A DNA stretch of 64,000 nucleotides from Planctomycetota bacterium (GCA_029259715.1 JAJDEP010000019.1:1-64000); one strand, 5' to 3'; shown: positions 52,497 to 63,075, numbered from the stretch's first letter. The notes: generated by a model from the sequence alone, not told the origin. Made by a program: numbers and translations.

Positions 52497-54157
52497 GCGC
52501 GCCGCGGGCTCGTCTCGACGTGGCCGGCTGGCTCGTGCTCGTCGCGCGCTCGTGGGAGCTGCACCTGCTGGTGCTGGCGGCGGCGCTGTTCATGCTGCCG
52601 GGCGCTCCCATCGACAGCGACGTGCTCAAGGGCGCCTTCTGCGCGGTGTTCATCGTGCCGCTCGTGCTCGTGTCCATCGCCTGGCGCGAGGGCACCGCCG
52701 CCGGCGCCTTCCTCGGCACCGCGGGCCTGCGCCTCTACGTGGGCTCGATCCTGCTGGCTGTCCTGGGCGGATGGATGGCGGGCGGCTTCGACGCGACGCT
52801 GCCGTCGTCGGTGCCCGACCGCATCATCATCGTGGCCCTCTCGCTCACCGCGGCCCTCGTCGGCGCGGTGGCCGCGCGGCGTCATCCCGACGCGCTGTGG
52901 AGCGCCGCCGGCCTGGCCGGCGCGATCTCCGGCGTGTACGCGCTGCGGCAGGCGCTCGGCTTTGAGCAGGCCTTCAGCCCGCCGCCCGAACTGACCAACG
53001 GCATCAAGGAGGTGGTGGCCTTGATGGGCAACAGCACCCGCGCCGGCGCCCTGCTCGCCCTGGCCCTGCCGGCCCTCGCGGCCGTGACGCTCACGCGCCT
53101 TGACAAGACCCGCCCCCGCCACGCCGACACCCGCTCGCTGGCCTGGCCTGTGATCGCGCTGGTCCTCGTCGCCACGGCACTGCTCCTGACCCAGGCCCGG
53201 GGCGCCCGTCTCGCCGCGCTGGCGGGCGTGGTCGTGGTCATGGCGGCGCGCGGCTTCACCGGGCGGCGCTCGCTGGTGGTCGGGGGCGCGCTGGCGCTGA
53301 GCCTCTTGGCGACGAGTGCGTTGGGCGGCCTCGACGTCTTGCTCGCGCGCAAGCTGCCCGACTCGGCCCCGATCCTCTCGGGCCAGGACGTGACCACGTC
53401 GGTGCGCCTCGAGGTGTGGCGCTCGACCACCACCATGGTGGCGGACGGTCCCGGACTGGGCCACGGCCTGGGCCTCTACCGCGAGTCGTTCGCGCCCTAC
53501 CGATCCGCCGCCGAATCCGAACTCCCGGGACTGCACGGCGCCGCCACCGAGGTCTGGCACCCCCACAGCGAGTGGCTCCTGTCGGCGGCCGAGGGCGGTT
53601 GGGCGGCGCTGGCCCTGCTTGCACTGTTCGCCGGAGCCACCCTGGTGCGGGCCCGCAGGAACTACCGGCAGGACCATGTGGGCGGCGACCTCGTGGCGCT
53701 GGGCGTCATGACCGCCGGCCTGGTGGTGGCCTCCGTGCAGGACGCATGGAGCTCACCCGGCACGGCCGTGATCGTGTTCGCGGCGGCGGGTCACGTCTGG
53801 TCGCCGCTGCTGACCCACTCCGACGCGGACAAGCGCCGGGGACTCGCCCTCGGCCTGGCCCTGGCGATCTCGCTGGCCCTCGCCTTCCTGGCCTGGCCCC
53901 GCTGGGCCGGACACCACGGCGCCTGGAGCTTCCAGAGTCAGGCCGCAGCAGCCGGCGGCATCCGGTTCGAGGACTTCGACACCCTGGCCTCCGCGGCGGC
54001 CGCCGCCCCCCACGACATCGACCTGCAGCGCATGACGCGTCACATCGGGCTGCGGCTGCTCTCGGCGGTGCCCCCGGAGCATCGGGCCGAAGTCAGCGCC
54101 GTCCTCGCCGACGTGGTGCTGCGCATCGAGGCCCTACAAGCCCGCGCCGCCCACTGA
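52493..54157 (+). CDS. O-antigen ligase/polymerase-like membrane protein
   Basis: The 554-residue polytopic protein has about 11-12 hydrophobic segments. Before residue 370 comes the large periplasmic loop typical of the Wzy/WaaL family, with GPGLGHGLGLYRESFAPY and EVWHPHSEWLLSAAEGGW. The C-terminal ~80 residues are soluble. The GTG at 52493 overlaps ftsY (GTGA). A similar fold and motif set occurs in the gene at 59927. The polysaccharide or glycoprotein substrate is unknown. Confidence 0.85.
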   Translation: MSAPRARLDVAGWLVLVARSWELHLLVLAAALFMLPGAPIDSDVLKGAFCAVFIVPLVLVSIAWREGTAAGAFLGTAGLRLYVGSILLAVLGGWMAGGFDATLPSSVPDRIIIVALSLTAALVGAVAARRHPDALWSAAGLAGAISGVYALRQALGFEQAFSPPPELTNGIKEVVALMGNSTRAGALLALALPALAAVTLTRLDKTRPRHADTRSLAWPVIALVLVATALLLTQARGARLAALAGVVVVMAARGFTGRRSLVVGGALALSLLATSALGGLDVLLARKLPDSAPILSGQDVTTSVRLEVWRSTTTMVADGPGLGHGLGLYRESFAPYRSAAESELPGLHGAATEVWHPHSEWLLSAAEGGWAALALLALFAGATLVRARRNYRQDHVGGDLVALGVMTAGLVVASVQDAWSSPGTAVIVFAAAGHVWSPLLTHSDADKRRGLALGLALAISLALAFLAWPRWAGHHGAWSFQSQAAAAGGIRFEDFDTLASAAAAAPHDIDLQRMTRHIGLRLLSAVPPEHRAEVSAVLADVVLRIEALQARAAH

Positions 54158-54168
54158 CCCCGGGCCGC

Positions 54169-54218
54169 GGCCCCACGGAACGGCGGTCCCCGAGACTCGC
54201 CGGCCCCACGGAACGGCG
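54169..54218. repeat. 17-bp direct repeat upstream of the NsrR-like gene
   Basis: GGCCCCACGGAACGGCG occurs at 54169-54185 and again at 54202-54218, with a 33-bp period. CCCCGAG follows both copies, so each unit is about 25 bp long. The repeats lie between the ligase-like stop and the regulator promoter. No function is apparent. Confidence 0.85.
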
Positions 54219-54251
54219 CCCCGAGCAAAGGAAATCGCCGCGGCTCACGTC

Positions 54252-54284
54252 TTGACTGCAAACTGGTATACGTGATACCAGTTT
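54252..54284 (+). promoter_or_regulatory. Promoter and operator palindrome of the NsrR-like regulator
   Basis: AAACTGGTAT (54260-54269), a 5-bp centre ACGTG and ATACCAGTTT (54275-54284) form a perfect inverted repeat with 10-bp arms. TTGACT lies at 54252. An extended -10 (TGGTATACG, 54264-54272) falls inside the palindrome. Only four bases separate the palindrome from the ATG, so the mRNA would be nearly leaderless. Position and symmetry fit autorepression by the Rrf2 dimer. Confidence 0.75.
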
Positions 54285-54288
54285 AAGC

Positions 54289-54738
54289 ATGAAGCTGCGC
54301 CTGAAGACCGACTACGCCCTGCGGGTCCTGCTCTACCTGGCCCACCGCGAGAATTCCGCCGGCGAGCGGCGCCCCATCCGGGTCGAGGCCATCGCCGACG
54401 CCTACGCGGTCTCGAAGGACCACCTGGTGAAGGTGGTCCAGGAATTGGCGCGCGCCGGCTGGGTCACGAGCCGCGCCGGTCGCGGGGGCGGGCTGTTGCT
54501 GGCCGCCGAGCCCGGGACCATCGGCGTCGCCGACGTGATCTCGCACTTCGAGGAGCGCCACGGCGTGCTCGAGTGCATCGAACAGCCCCGCGTCTGCGTG
54601 CTCGAACCCGGCTGCGGACTGCGCCGTCTGCTCATGCAGGCCGAGGACGCCTTCTACAACACCCTCGCCGGCGTGACTGTGGCCGACCTGCTCGGCGGCC
54701 GTCGCGGCGGTGTGCACAACCTGACCCTCAGCGCGTAG
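54289..54738 (+). CDS. Rrf2-family regulator, NsrR-like (iron-sulfur sensor)
   Basis: This 149-residue winged-helix regulator starts with MKLRLKTDYALRVLLYLAHR. The recognition region contains AVSKDHLVKVVQELARAGW and the wing GRGGGLLLA. Three cysteines C96, C103 and C109 (CX6CX5C in ECIEQPRVCVLEPGC) match the [4Fe-4S] ligand pattern of NsrR, which senses nitric oxide. The operator at 54260-54284 and the globin gene 81 nt downstream support that role. No Shine-Dalgarno precedes the ATG. Confidence 0.92.
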   Translation: MKLRLKTDYALRVLLYLAHRENSAGERRPIRVEAIADAYAVSKDHLVKVVQELARAGWVTSRAGRGGGLLLAAEPGTIGVADVISHFEERHGVLECIEQPRVCVLEPGCGLRRLLMQAEDAFYNTLAGVTVADLLGGRRGGVHNLTLSA

Positions 54739-54819
54739 ACCGCGCCTCCATCCCCGCTCCATCCCCGCTCTCTTCCTGCTCCCGTTTCGAACGACACGAC
54801 ACTTCCGCCTGGTGACCCC

Positions 54820-55224
54820 ATGAACCTCCCCCTCTTGCGCGACACCTTCAAGACCATGCTCCCCGATGCCGACGCGGTCGCGACCCGCTTCTACGACCGC
54901 ATGTTCCGCGTCTACCCCCAGGTGAAGCCGCTCTTCGCCAACGCCGACCCGGCCGAGCAGCGCAAGAAGCTCATGGCGAGCATCGCCGCCGTGGTGGCCC
55001 TGGCCGACAAGCCCGACGAGCTCTCACCCGTGCTCTCCGACATGGGCCGGCGCCACAAGGACTACGGCGTCGAGCCCCGGCAGTACGCCTACGTCAGCGC
55101 GTCCCTGCTCGCGACCCTGGCCGAGCACTTCGGTGAGGGCTGGACGCCCGAGGCCTCCGACACCTGGAGCGAAGCCCTCACTGTCGTCAGCGACGCCATG
55201 ATCAAGGCGCAGGCCGCCGCTTGA
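54820..55224 (+). CDS. Single-domain bacterial haemoglobin
   Basis: This 134-residue globin of the Vitreoscilla/flavohaemoglobin-head type has no reductase domain. The expected haem-pocket residues are visible: Tyr25 (B10) in ATRFYDRMFRVYP, Gln47 (E7) in AEQRKKLMASI and the proximal His79 (F8) in RRHKDYGVEP. Such globins bind O2 and detoxify NO. The NsrR-like regulator upstream on the same strand suggests NO-induced expression. No second copy of the operator lies in the 81-nt gap, so the two genes may form one transcript. Confidence 0.95.
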   Translation: MNLPLLRDTFKTMLPDADAVATRFYDRMFRVYPQVKPLFANADPAEQRKKLMASIAAVVALADKPDELSPVLSDMGRRHKDYGVEPRQYAYVSASLLATLAEHFGEGWTPEASDTWSEALTVVSDAMIKAQAAA

Positions 55225-55291
55225 GTGCCGCCGCCTGAGCGCGTCGGCCTGATGGCGTCAAACCGACCTGGTCGCCTGACTCGACTTCGGC

Positions 55292-55308
55292 AACCGCGGG
55301 GCCCGGTT
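55292..55308. other. Short inverted repeat between convergent globin and feoB genes
   Basis: AACCG (55292-55296) and CGGTT (55304-55308) flank a GC-rich centre in the 95-nt convergent gap. It has no T run on either side, so it is a weak bidirectional terminator candidate at best. Confidence 0.3.
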
Positions 55309-55319
55309 CCCCTCCCCGC

Positions 55320-57643
<2,324 letters not shown>

Positions 57644-57647
<4 letters not shown>

Positions 57648-57928
57648 GGCTGGACCGGCGCCGCCAGGTGGATCGAGCGGGCCTCGGAGATGCGCAGCGA
57701 GACGCGGCTGGTGCGCAGCTCCACCTCGAGCACGTCGCCGATGGGGATGTTGCGCACCATGCGCACCGGCGTGCCCGGCAGGAAGCCCATCTCCAGCAGC
57801 CGACGGCGGAAGGAACGCTCACCCTCCACGGCGCCGAGGATGCCGATCTCGTCGTACACCAGGTCGGCGAGGGAACGGCCCGTCGGAGTCGGGATGCCGG
57901 GGACCAGCGGGTCGAGGGTGGTGCTCAT
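57644..57928 (-). CDS. feoA: Ferrous iron transport accessory protein FeoA
   Basis: This 94-residue SH3-like protein supports FeoB. RRRLLEMGFLPGTPVRMVRN and LEVELRTSRVSLRISEARSI are the FeoA core. It is the promoter-proximal gene of feoAB; a Fur-box-like site lies 13 nt upstream of its start. It is coupled to feoB by ATGA. Confidence 0.96.
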
Positions 57929-57941
57929 GGGACCTTCTAGA

Positions 57942-57956
57942 TGAGAATGGATCTCA
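57942..57956 (-). promoter_or_regulatory. Fur-box-like operator upstream of feoAB
   Basis: TGAGAATGGATCTCA is an imperfect 7-1-7 inverted repeat with perfect TGAGA/TCTCA ends. It closely resembles Fur boxes of the TGAGAATnATTCTCA type. It lies just before feoA and next to a fur gene, so iron-dependent repression of feoAB is likely. The adjacent region is the only AT-rich stretch nearby. Confidence 0.7.
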
Positions 57957-58030
57957 ATCCAGAAAGGCTACCACAGGCGCCCGCCATCCGTCGCCAGCCA
58001 CCGGGCCCAGACGCCGGCCCAGGCGTCGGC

Positions 58031-58549
58031 TCAGTCGCCCGCCTGGTCCCGTCCCCGTTCCGCCGACACCGGGCCGCCACCGGACCCCGACTTGCCCGCT
58101 TTCTGGCAGCGGGCGCAGACGCCCCACACGTTGAGCCGGTGGCTCACCTCGCGGAAGCCCTGCCGCTTGATGGCCCGGGCCTGCACCTGCTCGAGCTCGT
58201 CGTCGTGGAACTCGATGATGCGCCCGCACTCGATGCAGATCATGTGGTCGTGATGTTCGTGGCCAAGGGTGTGCTCGTAGAGCGTGCCCCGGTCGCGGCC
58301 GATCTCCAGCGCCTGGACGAAGCCGCCCTCCGCCATGAGCGACAGCGTGCGGTACACCGTCGCGCGGGAGATGCGCAGGGCGCTGGCCCGACCGTCGCCG
58401 TGCAGGCGGTCGTACAGCTCCTCGGCCGAGACGTGCTTGTGGGTCGCGTAGATCAGCCGCAGGATCTCGAGCCGCTGCTTGGTGAGCCTCAGCTTCTGCC
58501 CGTGCAGGAACTGCTCGAAGGCCTCGGTGATCTTCTTCAGTGTCGGGAT
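58031..58549 (-). CDS. fur: Ferric uptake regulator Fur, apparently starting at ATC
   Basis: This metal-dependent repressor of about 172 residues has a winged helix with KLRLTKQRLEILRLIYATHK and SALRISRATVYRTLSLM. The dimerisation domain carries two CxxC zinc motifs (CIECGRIIEF and CARCQ) and a His-rich metal site (HEHHDHM). No ATG, GTG or TTG is in frame at the conserved N-terminus. The nearest GTG (58603) lies inside purD and has no ribosome-binding site. GGGAGG at 58556-58561 sits 6 nt before an ATC (58549) that begins IPTLKKITEAFEQF. The rare ATC start is an inference. The gene follows the purD stop by 11 nt. Confidence 0.9.
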   Translation of the reverse strand: MPTLKKITEAFEQFLHGQKLRLTKQRLEILRLIYATHKHVSAEELYDRLHGDGRASALRISRATVYRTLSLMAEGGFVQALEIGRDRGTLYEHTLGHEHHDHMICIECGRIIEFHDDELEQVQARAIKRQGFREVSHRLNVWGVCARCQKAGKSGSGGGPVSAERGRDQAGD

Positions 58550-58561
58550 CGCGCGCCTCCC
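58547..58561 (-). promoter_or_regulatory. Shine-Dalgarno and putative ATC start of fur
   Basis: On the minus strand GGGAGG (58561-58556) overlaps the purD stop codon and is followed by six bases and ATC (58549-58547) in the fur frame. No canonical start codon fits both the ribosome-binding site and the conserved Fur N-terminus. Confidence 0.5.
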
Positions 58562-59859
58562 TAGACGGTGACCGGATCCGACGGACTCTCCAACTCGCGC
58601 CACCCGATGTCGGTGCGGAAGCGCATGTTCTCGAATTCGATGGCGCTCGCCGCGGCGTAGGCCTGCTTCTGCGCAGCGGCCAGGTCGTCGCCGAGGGCGA
58701 CCACGCACAACACGCGCCCGCCGGCCGTGACGAGCTTGCCGTCGACCCGCTTGGTGCCCATGTGCAGCACGACCACGTCGTCGAAGGCGGCCGCCCGCTC
58801 GACGCCTTCGATGAGCTTGCCGGGCTTCACGTCGCCGGGATAGTCGCCGTCGGCCAGCACGACACCGCAGGCCGCCCGCGTCGTCCATTGCAGGTCTCCG
58901 ACCTCCGCGAGGCGACCCGTGGCGGTGGCGTGGAACAGCTCGAGCACGTCGCTCTCCAGCCGCGGCAGGAGCACCTCGATCTCGGGGTCGCCGCCGCGCA
59001 CGTTGAACTCGAGCACCATGGGGCCGTCGCCGGTGAGCATCAGGCCCGCGTACAGGATGCCCCGGAAGGGTCGGCCCTCACTGGCCATGGCGCTGATGGT
59101 CGGCAGCAGCACGCGCTCTTCGATCTGCTCGTAGGCCCGCTTGGTCAGCAGCCGCGACGGGCTGAAGGCGCCCATGCCCCCGGTGTTGGGGCCGGTGTCG
59201 CCGTCGAACGCGGCCTTGTGGTCGCGCGACGGTTCGAGCACGGCGACGGTCTCTCCGTCGACCAGCGCCATCACCGAGAGCTCCTCGCCCTGCAGGAAGT
59301 CCTCGAACACCACGCGCTCGCCGGCCGTGCCAAAGCGCCGGTCGAGCATGAGCTCGCGCACGGCGGCCACGGCGGTGGCGTTGTCCTGGGCGATGATCAC
59401 GCCCTTGCCGGCGGCCAGGCCGTCGGCCTTGATCACCACCGGCCACTCCTCGAGGTTCTCGGCGTAGGCGATGGCCTCGGAGGCCGCGTTGAAGGTGCGG
59501 TAGCCGGCGGTGGGGATGTGCGCCTTGCGGCACAGCTCCTTCATGTAGGCCTTGCTGCCCTCGAGGTGGGCCGCGGCCTTGCTCGGCCCCATGGCCGGGA
59601 TGCCGGCGGCCTCGCAGGCGTCGACCAGTCCGGCCACCAGGGGCACCTCGGGGCCCACCACCACCAGCCCGATGTCGAGTTCCTGGGCCGCGGCGACCAG
59701 GGCCTTCACGTCGTCCGCGGAGATGTCGAGGCAGACGGCCTGTTGGGCCATGCCGGCGTTGCCGGGCGCCGCGAAGAGGCGCCCCAGACCGGGGCTCTTG
59801 GCGAGGGCGTGCACGTAGGCGTGCTCGCGACCCCCGGATCCAACGACGAGAACGTTCAT
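58561..59859 (-). CDS. purD: Phosphoribosylamine-glycine ligase (GARS)
   Basis: This 432-residue ATP-grasp enzyme makes GAR in purine synthesis. The N-terminus MNVLVVGSGGREHAYVHALA, the ATP-grasp segment PVVIKADGLAAGKGVIIA and GPNTGGMGAFSP are diagnostic. The signature usually written R-[LF]-G-D-P-E reads RGGDPEIEV here, an unusual F-to-G change. GGAGGGG lies just upstream of the ATG. It is divergent from the ligase/TPR gene across 67 nt and is followed at 11 nt by fur. Confidence 0.97.
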   Translation of the reverse strand: MNVLVVGSGGREHAYVHALAKSPGLGRLFAAPGNAGMAQQAVCLDISADDVKALVAAAQELDIGLVVVGPEVPLVAGLVDACEAAGIPAMGPSKAAAHLEGSKAYMKELCRKAHIPTAGYRTFNAASEAIAYAENLEEWPVVIKADGLAAGKGVIIAQDNATAVAAVRELMLDRRFGTAGERVVFEDFLQGEELSVMALVDGETVAVLEPSRDHKAAFDGDTGPNTGGMGAFSPSRLLTKRAYEQIEERVLLPTISAMASEGRPFRGILYAGLMLTGDGPMVLEFNVRGGDPEIEVLLPRLESDVLELFHATATGRLAEVGDLQWTTRAACGVVLADGDYPGDVKPGKLIEGVERAAAFDDVVVLHMGTKRVDGKLVTAGGRVLCVVALGDDLAAAQKQAYAAASAIEFENMRFRTDIGWRELESPSDPVTV

Positions 59860-59926
59860 GGTGCCCCTCCGGCCGAGCGACCCATCATAGCGGTGACGGT
59901 TCGATCCGGTCCACGCAGGGTGCAGA

Positions 59927-61942
59927 ATGGGCGCCACCATGGATGCCCCGACCCTTCCCGCGCGGCTGGCCTTCGCTTGTCTGCTGGCGCTGGCCTTCCT
60001 GCTCACGCTGCTGCCGGTCGAGGGCACCCTCGCCGTCTACAAGCACATCGTGTTCCTCAGCCTCGCCTGCCTGGGAGCACTCTGCCTGTGGTGGGACGCC
60101 GTGCGGGGACGCGCCGCCCCCGCATTGGGCACGCCCGTGGACCTCGGTGTGATCGTGCTGGCCGCCGTGGCCGTGCCCTCCGCCGCCCTGTCGGCCAACC
60201 CGGGCATGTCGCGCTACGCCCTCGGGCTGGTGGTGGCCATGACCATCGCGTACCTGCTCGCGCTCAAGACCGTGCGCACGCCGCGCGATGTGCGCGTGTT
60301 GTTCGTGGCCGTGTTCCTCGCGGGCTTCCTGGTCTCGTTGCTGGGCCTCGACGGCTATCGCCGCTTCCTCGTCGACGGGGCGCCCGAGGCCGAGCGGCGC
60401 GCCTACCTGTCCACGCCCCTCTTCGCCCACAGCTACCTGGCCGCCCAGTACCTGGTGATGGTCTTCGTGGGCGGCGTGGTCGTGTTGATGCGGGCGCAGC
60501 TGGAACGGCGCTGGCGGGTGGCCGTCACCGCGGGCCTGCTGTTCATCGGCGCCTACCTGCTGGTGATCGGCAGCCGCGGCGCCTACGCGGCGGTGGCCGC
60601 GGCCCTCTCCGTGTCCCTGGTGCTGTATCTGCGCTCGGGTCCGCGCCGGCAGCACCGGGTCTTCGGCCTCGGGGTGCGCACGCTCTTGTTGGCCGGCGGC
60701 ATCCTCGGTGTGGCGGTGGCCGTGACGGCGTGGGGCGCCTCCGGCGAAACCGGACGCCTCAGCGCGGCCTTCGCCCCCGTGGTGCGCGACGTCGACCTCT
60801 CGCGTCTGGCCATCTGGAAGCACGCCGTAGCCATGGGCTCCGACCACCTCATCACCGGAGCGGGGATCGGCGCCTTCGACACGGTCTTCCCTTCGTACCG
60901 ACACAGCCCGGTGCCGGTCCCCCACGCCCACAACCAGTTCCTGCACGTCTTCGCCGAGTTGGGACTGCTCGGCCTGATCGCCTTCCTGTTCCTGGTGCAG
61001 TCCGCCACCCACGCGGCCCGCAAGGGCGCCTACGCCCTGGGCCCGGACGACGAACGGCGCCCGCTGCTGCTGGCCGCCGTGGCCGCCCTCTCGGCCGCCC
61101 TGGTCTACTTCCTGTTCGAGACGCCGCTGGCCTGGGTCGAGGCGGGCAGCCTGATCTTCGTGCTGCTCGCCATCGTCACTCGGGCGGGCTGCCACTCCCG
61201 CACGGCCCGGACCTCGCCCCCGCTCGCGTGGGCGGCCCTGGCCCTGCTCGTGGGCGTGATGGTGTGGGTGGTCCCGGCCTGGAGCGCCTCGGTGCGCGCG
61301 AGCACCCTCGCGGACGATCATCGCGAGCGACTCACGGCCGCGCTCGCGTCCCGGGCGGCCGGCGAAACCGAGCAGGCCGGGCGACAACTCGCCGACCTGA
61401 GCCAGCGCCTGATCGAGGCCGACCACCTCTTCCCCCATCGCGCCGACTTCAGTCGCCTGCTGGCCGAGTCCCTGGCCGCCTTCGGCGACAACGAGAAGGC
61501 CCTGGCCGCCTACCGCCTCGCCGACCGACGCGTCCCCGGTTCGTTCGCGCACCTCAACGCCATCGGCGAGCTGCTGATGACGCTGGAACGGCCCGCGGAA
61601 GCCATCGAGCCGCTGCGCGAGGCCATCGTCACCCACCGCGGCCCGAGCAGCGCCGAGACCTACGCGCTGCTCGCCCGGGCCTACCGCCTCACCGACCGCT
61701 CCGAGGAAGCCTGGCTCATCTTCGACGACCTGATCCGCCGGCATTTCTATCACCATGAACAACCCCGGGTGCTGCTCGACGCGGCCTGGGCCCTGGTGGC
61801 GCTGCAGCGCTACACCAACACCGCGCGCGAGCTGGTCACCGAATACCGCAAGCTGAGACCCGGCGACGACGACCCCGCGGTGGCCGAACTCGAGCGGGTG
61901 CTCGACGAACGCCTCGCCGCGCCGCGCCACTGGCGACGCTGA
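59927..61942 (+). CDS. O-antigen ligase-like membrane protein with C-terminal TPR
   Basis: The 671-residue protein has about 11-12 hydrophobic segments in the first 450 residues. The Wzy/WaaL-type loop contains LITGAGIGAFDTVFPSYRHS and PHAHNQFLHVFAELGLLG. Residues about 460-660 are TPR-like (EKALAAYRLADRRVPGS, AIGELLMTLERPAEAIEPL). This resembles PglL/Wzy plus TPR proteins of unusual envelopes. A second ATG at 59939 is possible. It is a relative of the gene at 52493. The substrate is unknown. Confidence 0.86.
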   Translation: MGATMDAPTLPARLAFACLLALAFLLTLLPVEGTLAVYKHIVFLSLACLGALCLWWDAVRGRAAPALGTPVDLGVIVLAAVAVPSAALSANPGMSRYALGLVVAMTIAYLLALKTVRTPRDVRVLFVAVFLAGFLVSLLGLDGYRRFLVDGAPEAERRAYLSTPLFAHSYLAAQYLVMVFVGGVVVLMRAQLERRWRVAVTAGLLFIGAYLLVIGSRGAYAAVAAALSVSLVLYLRSGPRRQHRVFGLGVRTLLLAGGILGVAVAVTAWGASGETGRLSAAFAPVVRDVDLSRLAIWKHAVAMGSDHLITGAGIGAFDTVFPSYRHSPVPVPHAHNQFLHVFAELGLLGLIAFLFLVQSATHAARKGAYALGPDDERRPLLLAAVAALSAALVYFLFETPLAWVEAGSLIFVLLAIVTRAGCHSRTARTSPPLAWAALALLVGVMVWVVPAWSASVRASTLADDHRERLTAALASRAAGETEQAGRQLADLSQRLIEADHLFPHRADFSRLLAESLAAFGDNEKALAAYRLADRRVPGSFAHLNAIGELLMTLERPAEAIEPLREAIVTHRGPSSAETYALLARAYRLTDRSEEAWLIFDDLIRRHFYHHEQPRVLLDAAWALVALQRYTNTARELVTEYRKLRPGDDDPAVAELERVLDERLAAPRHWRR

Positions 61943-61958
61943 ATCAAGGGAGGACATC

Positions 61959-62978
61959 ATGGCGTCATGGAAGACCATCGGTCTCGCACTCGGCGCGGCG
62001 CTCGCCCTCGGGGCCTGCGGCGGCAACGGCGGCGGTAGCGACGACGACCAGCTCTACCTCTTCGTCGCCGACATGGGCGGCGACAAGCTGTGGGTCTTCG
62101 CCCTCGACGAGGACACCGGCGAGATCGCGCCCGACCCCGTCCGCATCGTCGAGGGGCCGTCCACCGGCCTCGACCAGCCCTACGAGATCCACGCCGACCG
62201 ACACGGCAACCTCGTCGTCGGCAACATGGGCGGCGACCCTTACGCAGGCAAGGTCACCGTCTACGACAAGGGGGCGGACGGCGACGTCGCTCCACGTCGC
62301 ACGATCCAGACGCGCTTCGGCGGCGACACCGACGTCGACCCGATTCAGCCCGTGGGTCTGTCGACCCGCCGCGACCCCGGCGACATCTTCGTGGCCATGG
62401 ACGGCTGGTCGATCCTGTACGAGTACCCCTGGGAGGAGGCGCGCCCCGGCTTCGTCGACCTCGCGACCGGGTTCTTCTGGGGCAGCTGGCTGCAGTCGGC
62501 GTCCGACGTGGTCTTCGACAAGAACCGTCGGCGCCTGCTCGTGGCCGACCGCTCGCAGAATGCCGTCTTCGCCCTGCGCGACGATCGCAACTCCGAAGTC
62601 AGCCGCCCACCCGAGGAGACGCTGCAGGGACCGAACACCCTGTTGGACGAACCCGTCTCCCTCGACATCGACGACGCGGGGCAGATCTACGTGCTCAACC
62701 ACGGCAACGGTTCGGTGACGGTCTACGCCGCCGATGTCATGGGCATCGTGAACCCCTTCAACGACGGCGACCTCGCCCCCATCCGGCGGGTCGGCGGCCC
62801 CTCATCGGTGAACCAATTCACCGGCGCCACGACCCTGGCCGTGTCACCCGCGGGGCATCTGTACGTGCTGCAGGGCAACTCGGTGAAGGTCTTCGGCCCC
62901 GGAGACACAACGCCGGCCCAGTCCTTCCACCATCCCGGCTTCGTCGGCCCCACCGGCCTCGACATCGAGTCCCACTGA
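61959..62978 (+). CDS. Beta-propeller-like (NHL/SMP-30-type) lipoprotein
   Basis: This 339-residue lipoprotein has a signal ending in LALGACGGNG (lipobox LGAC). It then carries repeated blade-like units with LYLFVADMGGDKLWVFALDE, RLLVADRSQNAVFALRD and GQIYVLNHGNGSVTVYAAD. These repeats suggest an NHL or gluconolactonase-like propeller. No catalytic residues can be assigned. A GGGAGG site precedes the ATG. It follows the ligase-like gene by 16 nt and may be co-transcribed. Confidence 0.85.
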   Translation: MASWKTIGLALGAALALGACGGNGGGSDDDQLYLFVADMGGDKLWVFALDEDTGEIAPDPVRIVEGPSTGLDQPYEIHADRHGNLVVGNMGGDPYAGKVTVYDKGADGDVAPRRTIQTRFGGDTDVDPIQPVGLSTRRDPGDIFVAMDGWSILYEYPWEEARPGFVDLATGFFWGSWLQSASDVVFDKNRRRLLVADRSQNAVFALRDDRNSEVSRPPEETLQGPNTLLDEPVSLDIDDAGQIYVLNHGNGSVTVYAADVMGIVNPFNDGDLAPIRRVGGPSSVNQFTGATTLAVSPAGHLYVLQGNSVKVFGPGDTTPAQSFHHPGFVGPTGLDIESH

Positions 62979-63075
62979 GGGCAGCGCGGGGCACACCCGC
63001 GCCTCGGTGATCCCGCATCGAACTCGACCACACTTGAGGTTGAACGGCGGGCGGGTCGAACGGCCTCCGAGAATC

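Noticed and set aside
59885..62026. A 713-codon minus-strand frame opposite the ligase/TPR gene
   Set aside because: The + strand encodes a coherent membrane protein with family motifs; the antisense frame is His/Arg/Gly-rich shadow sequence.
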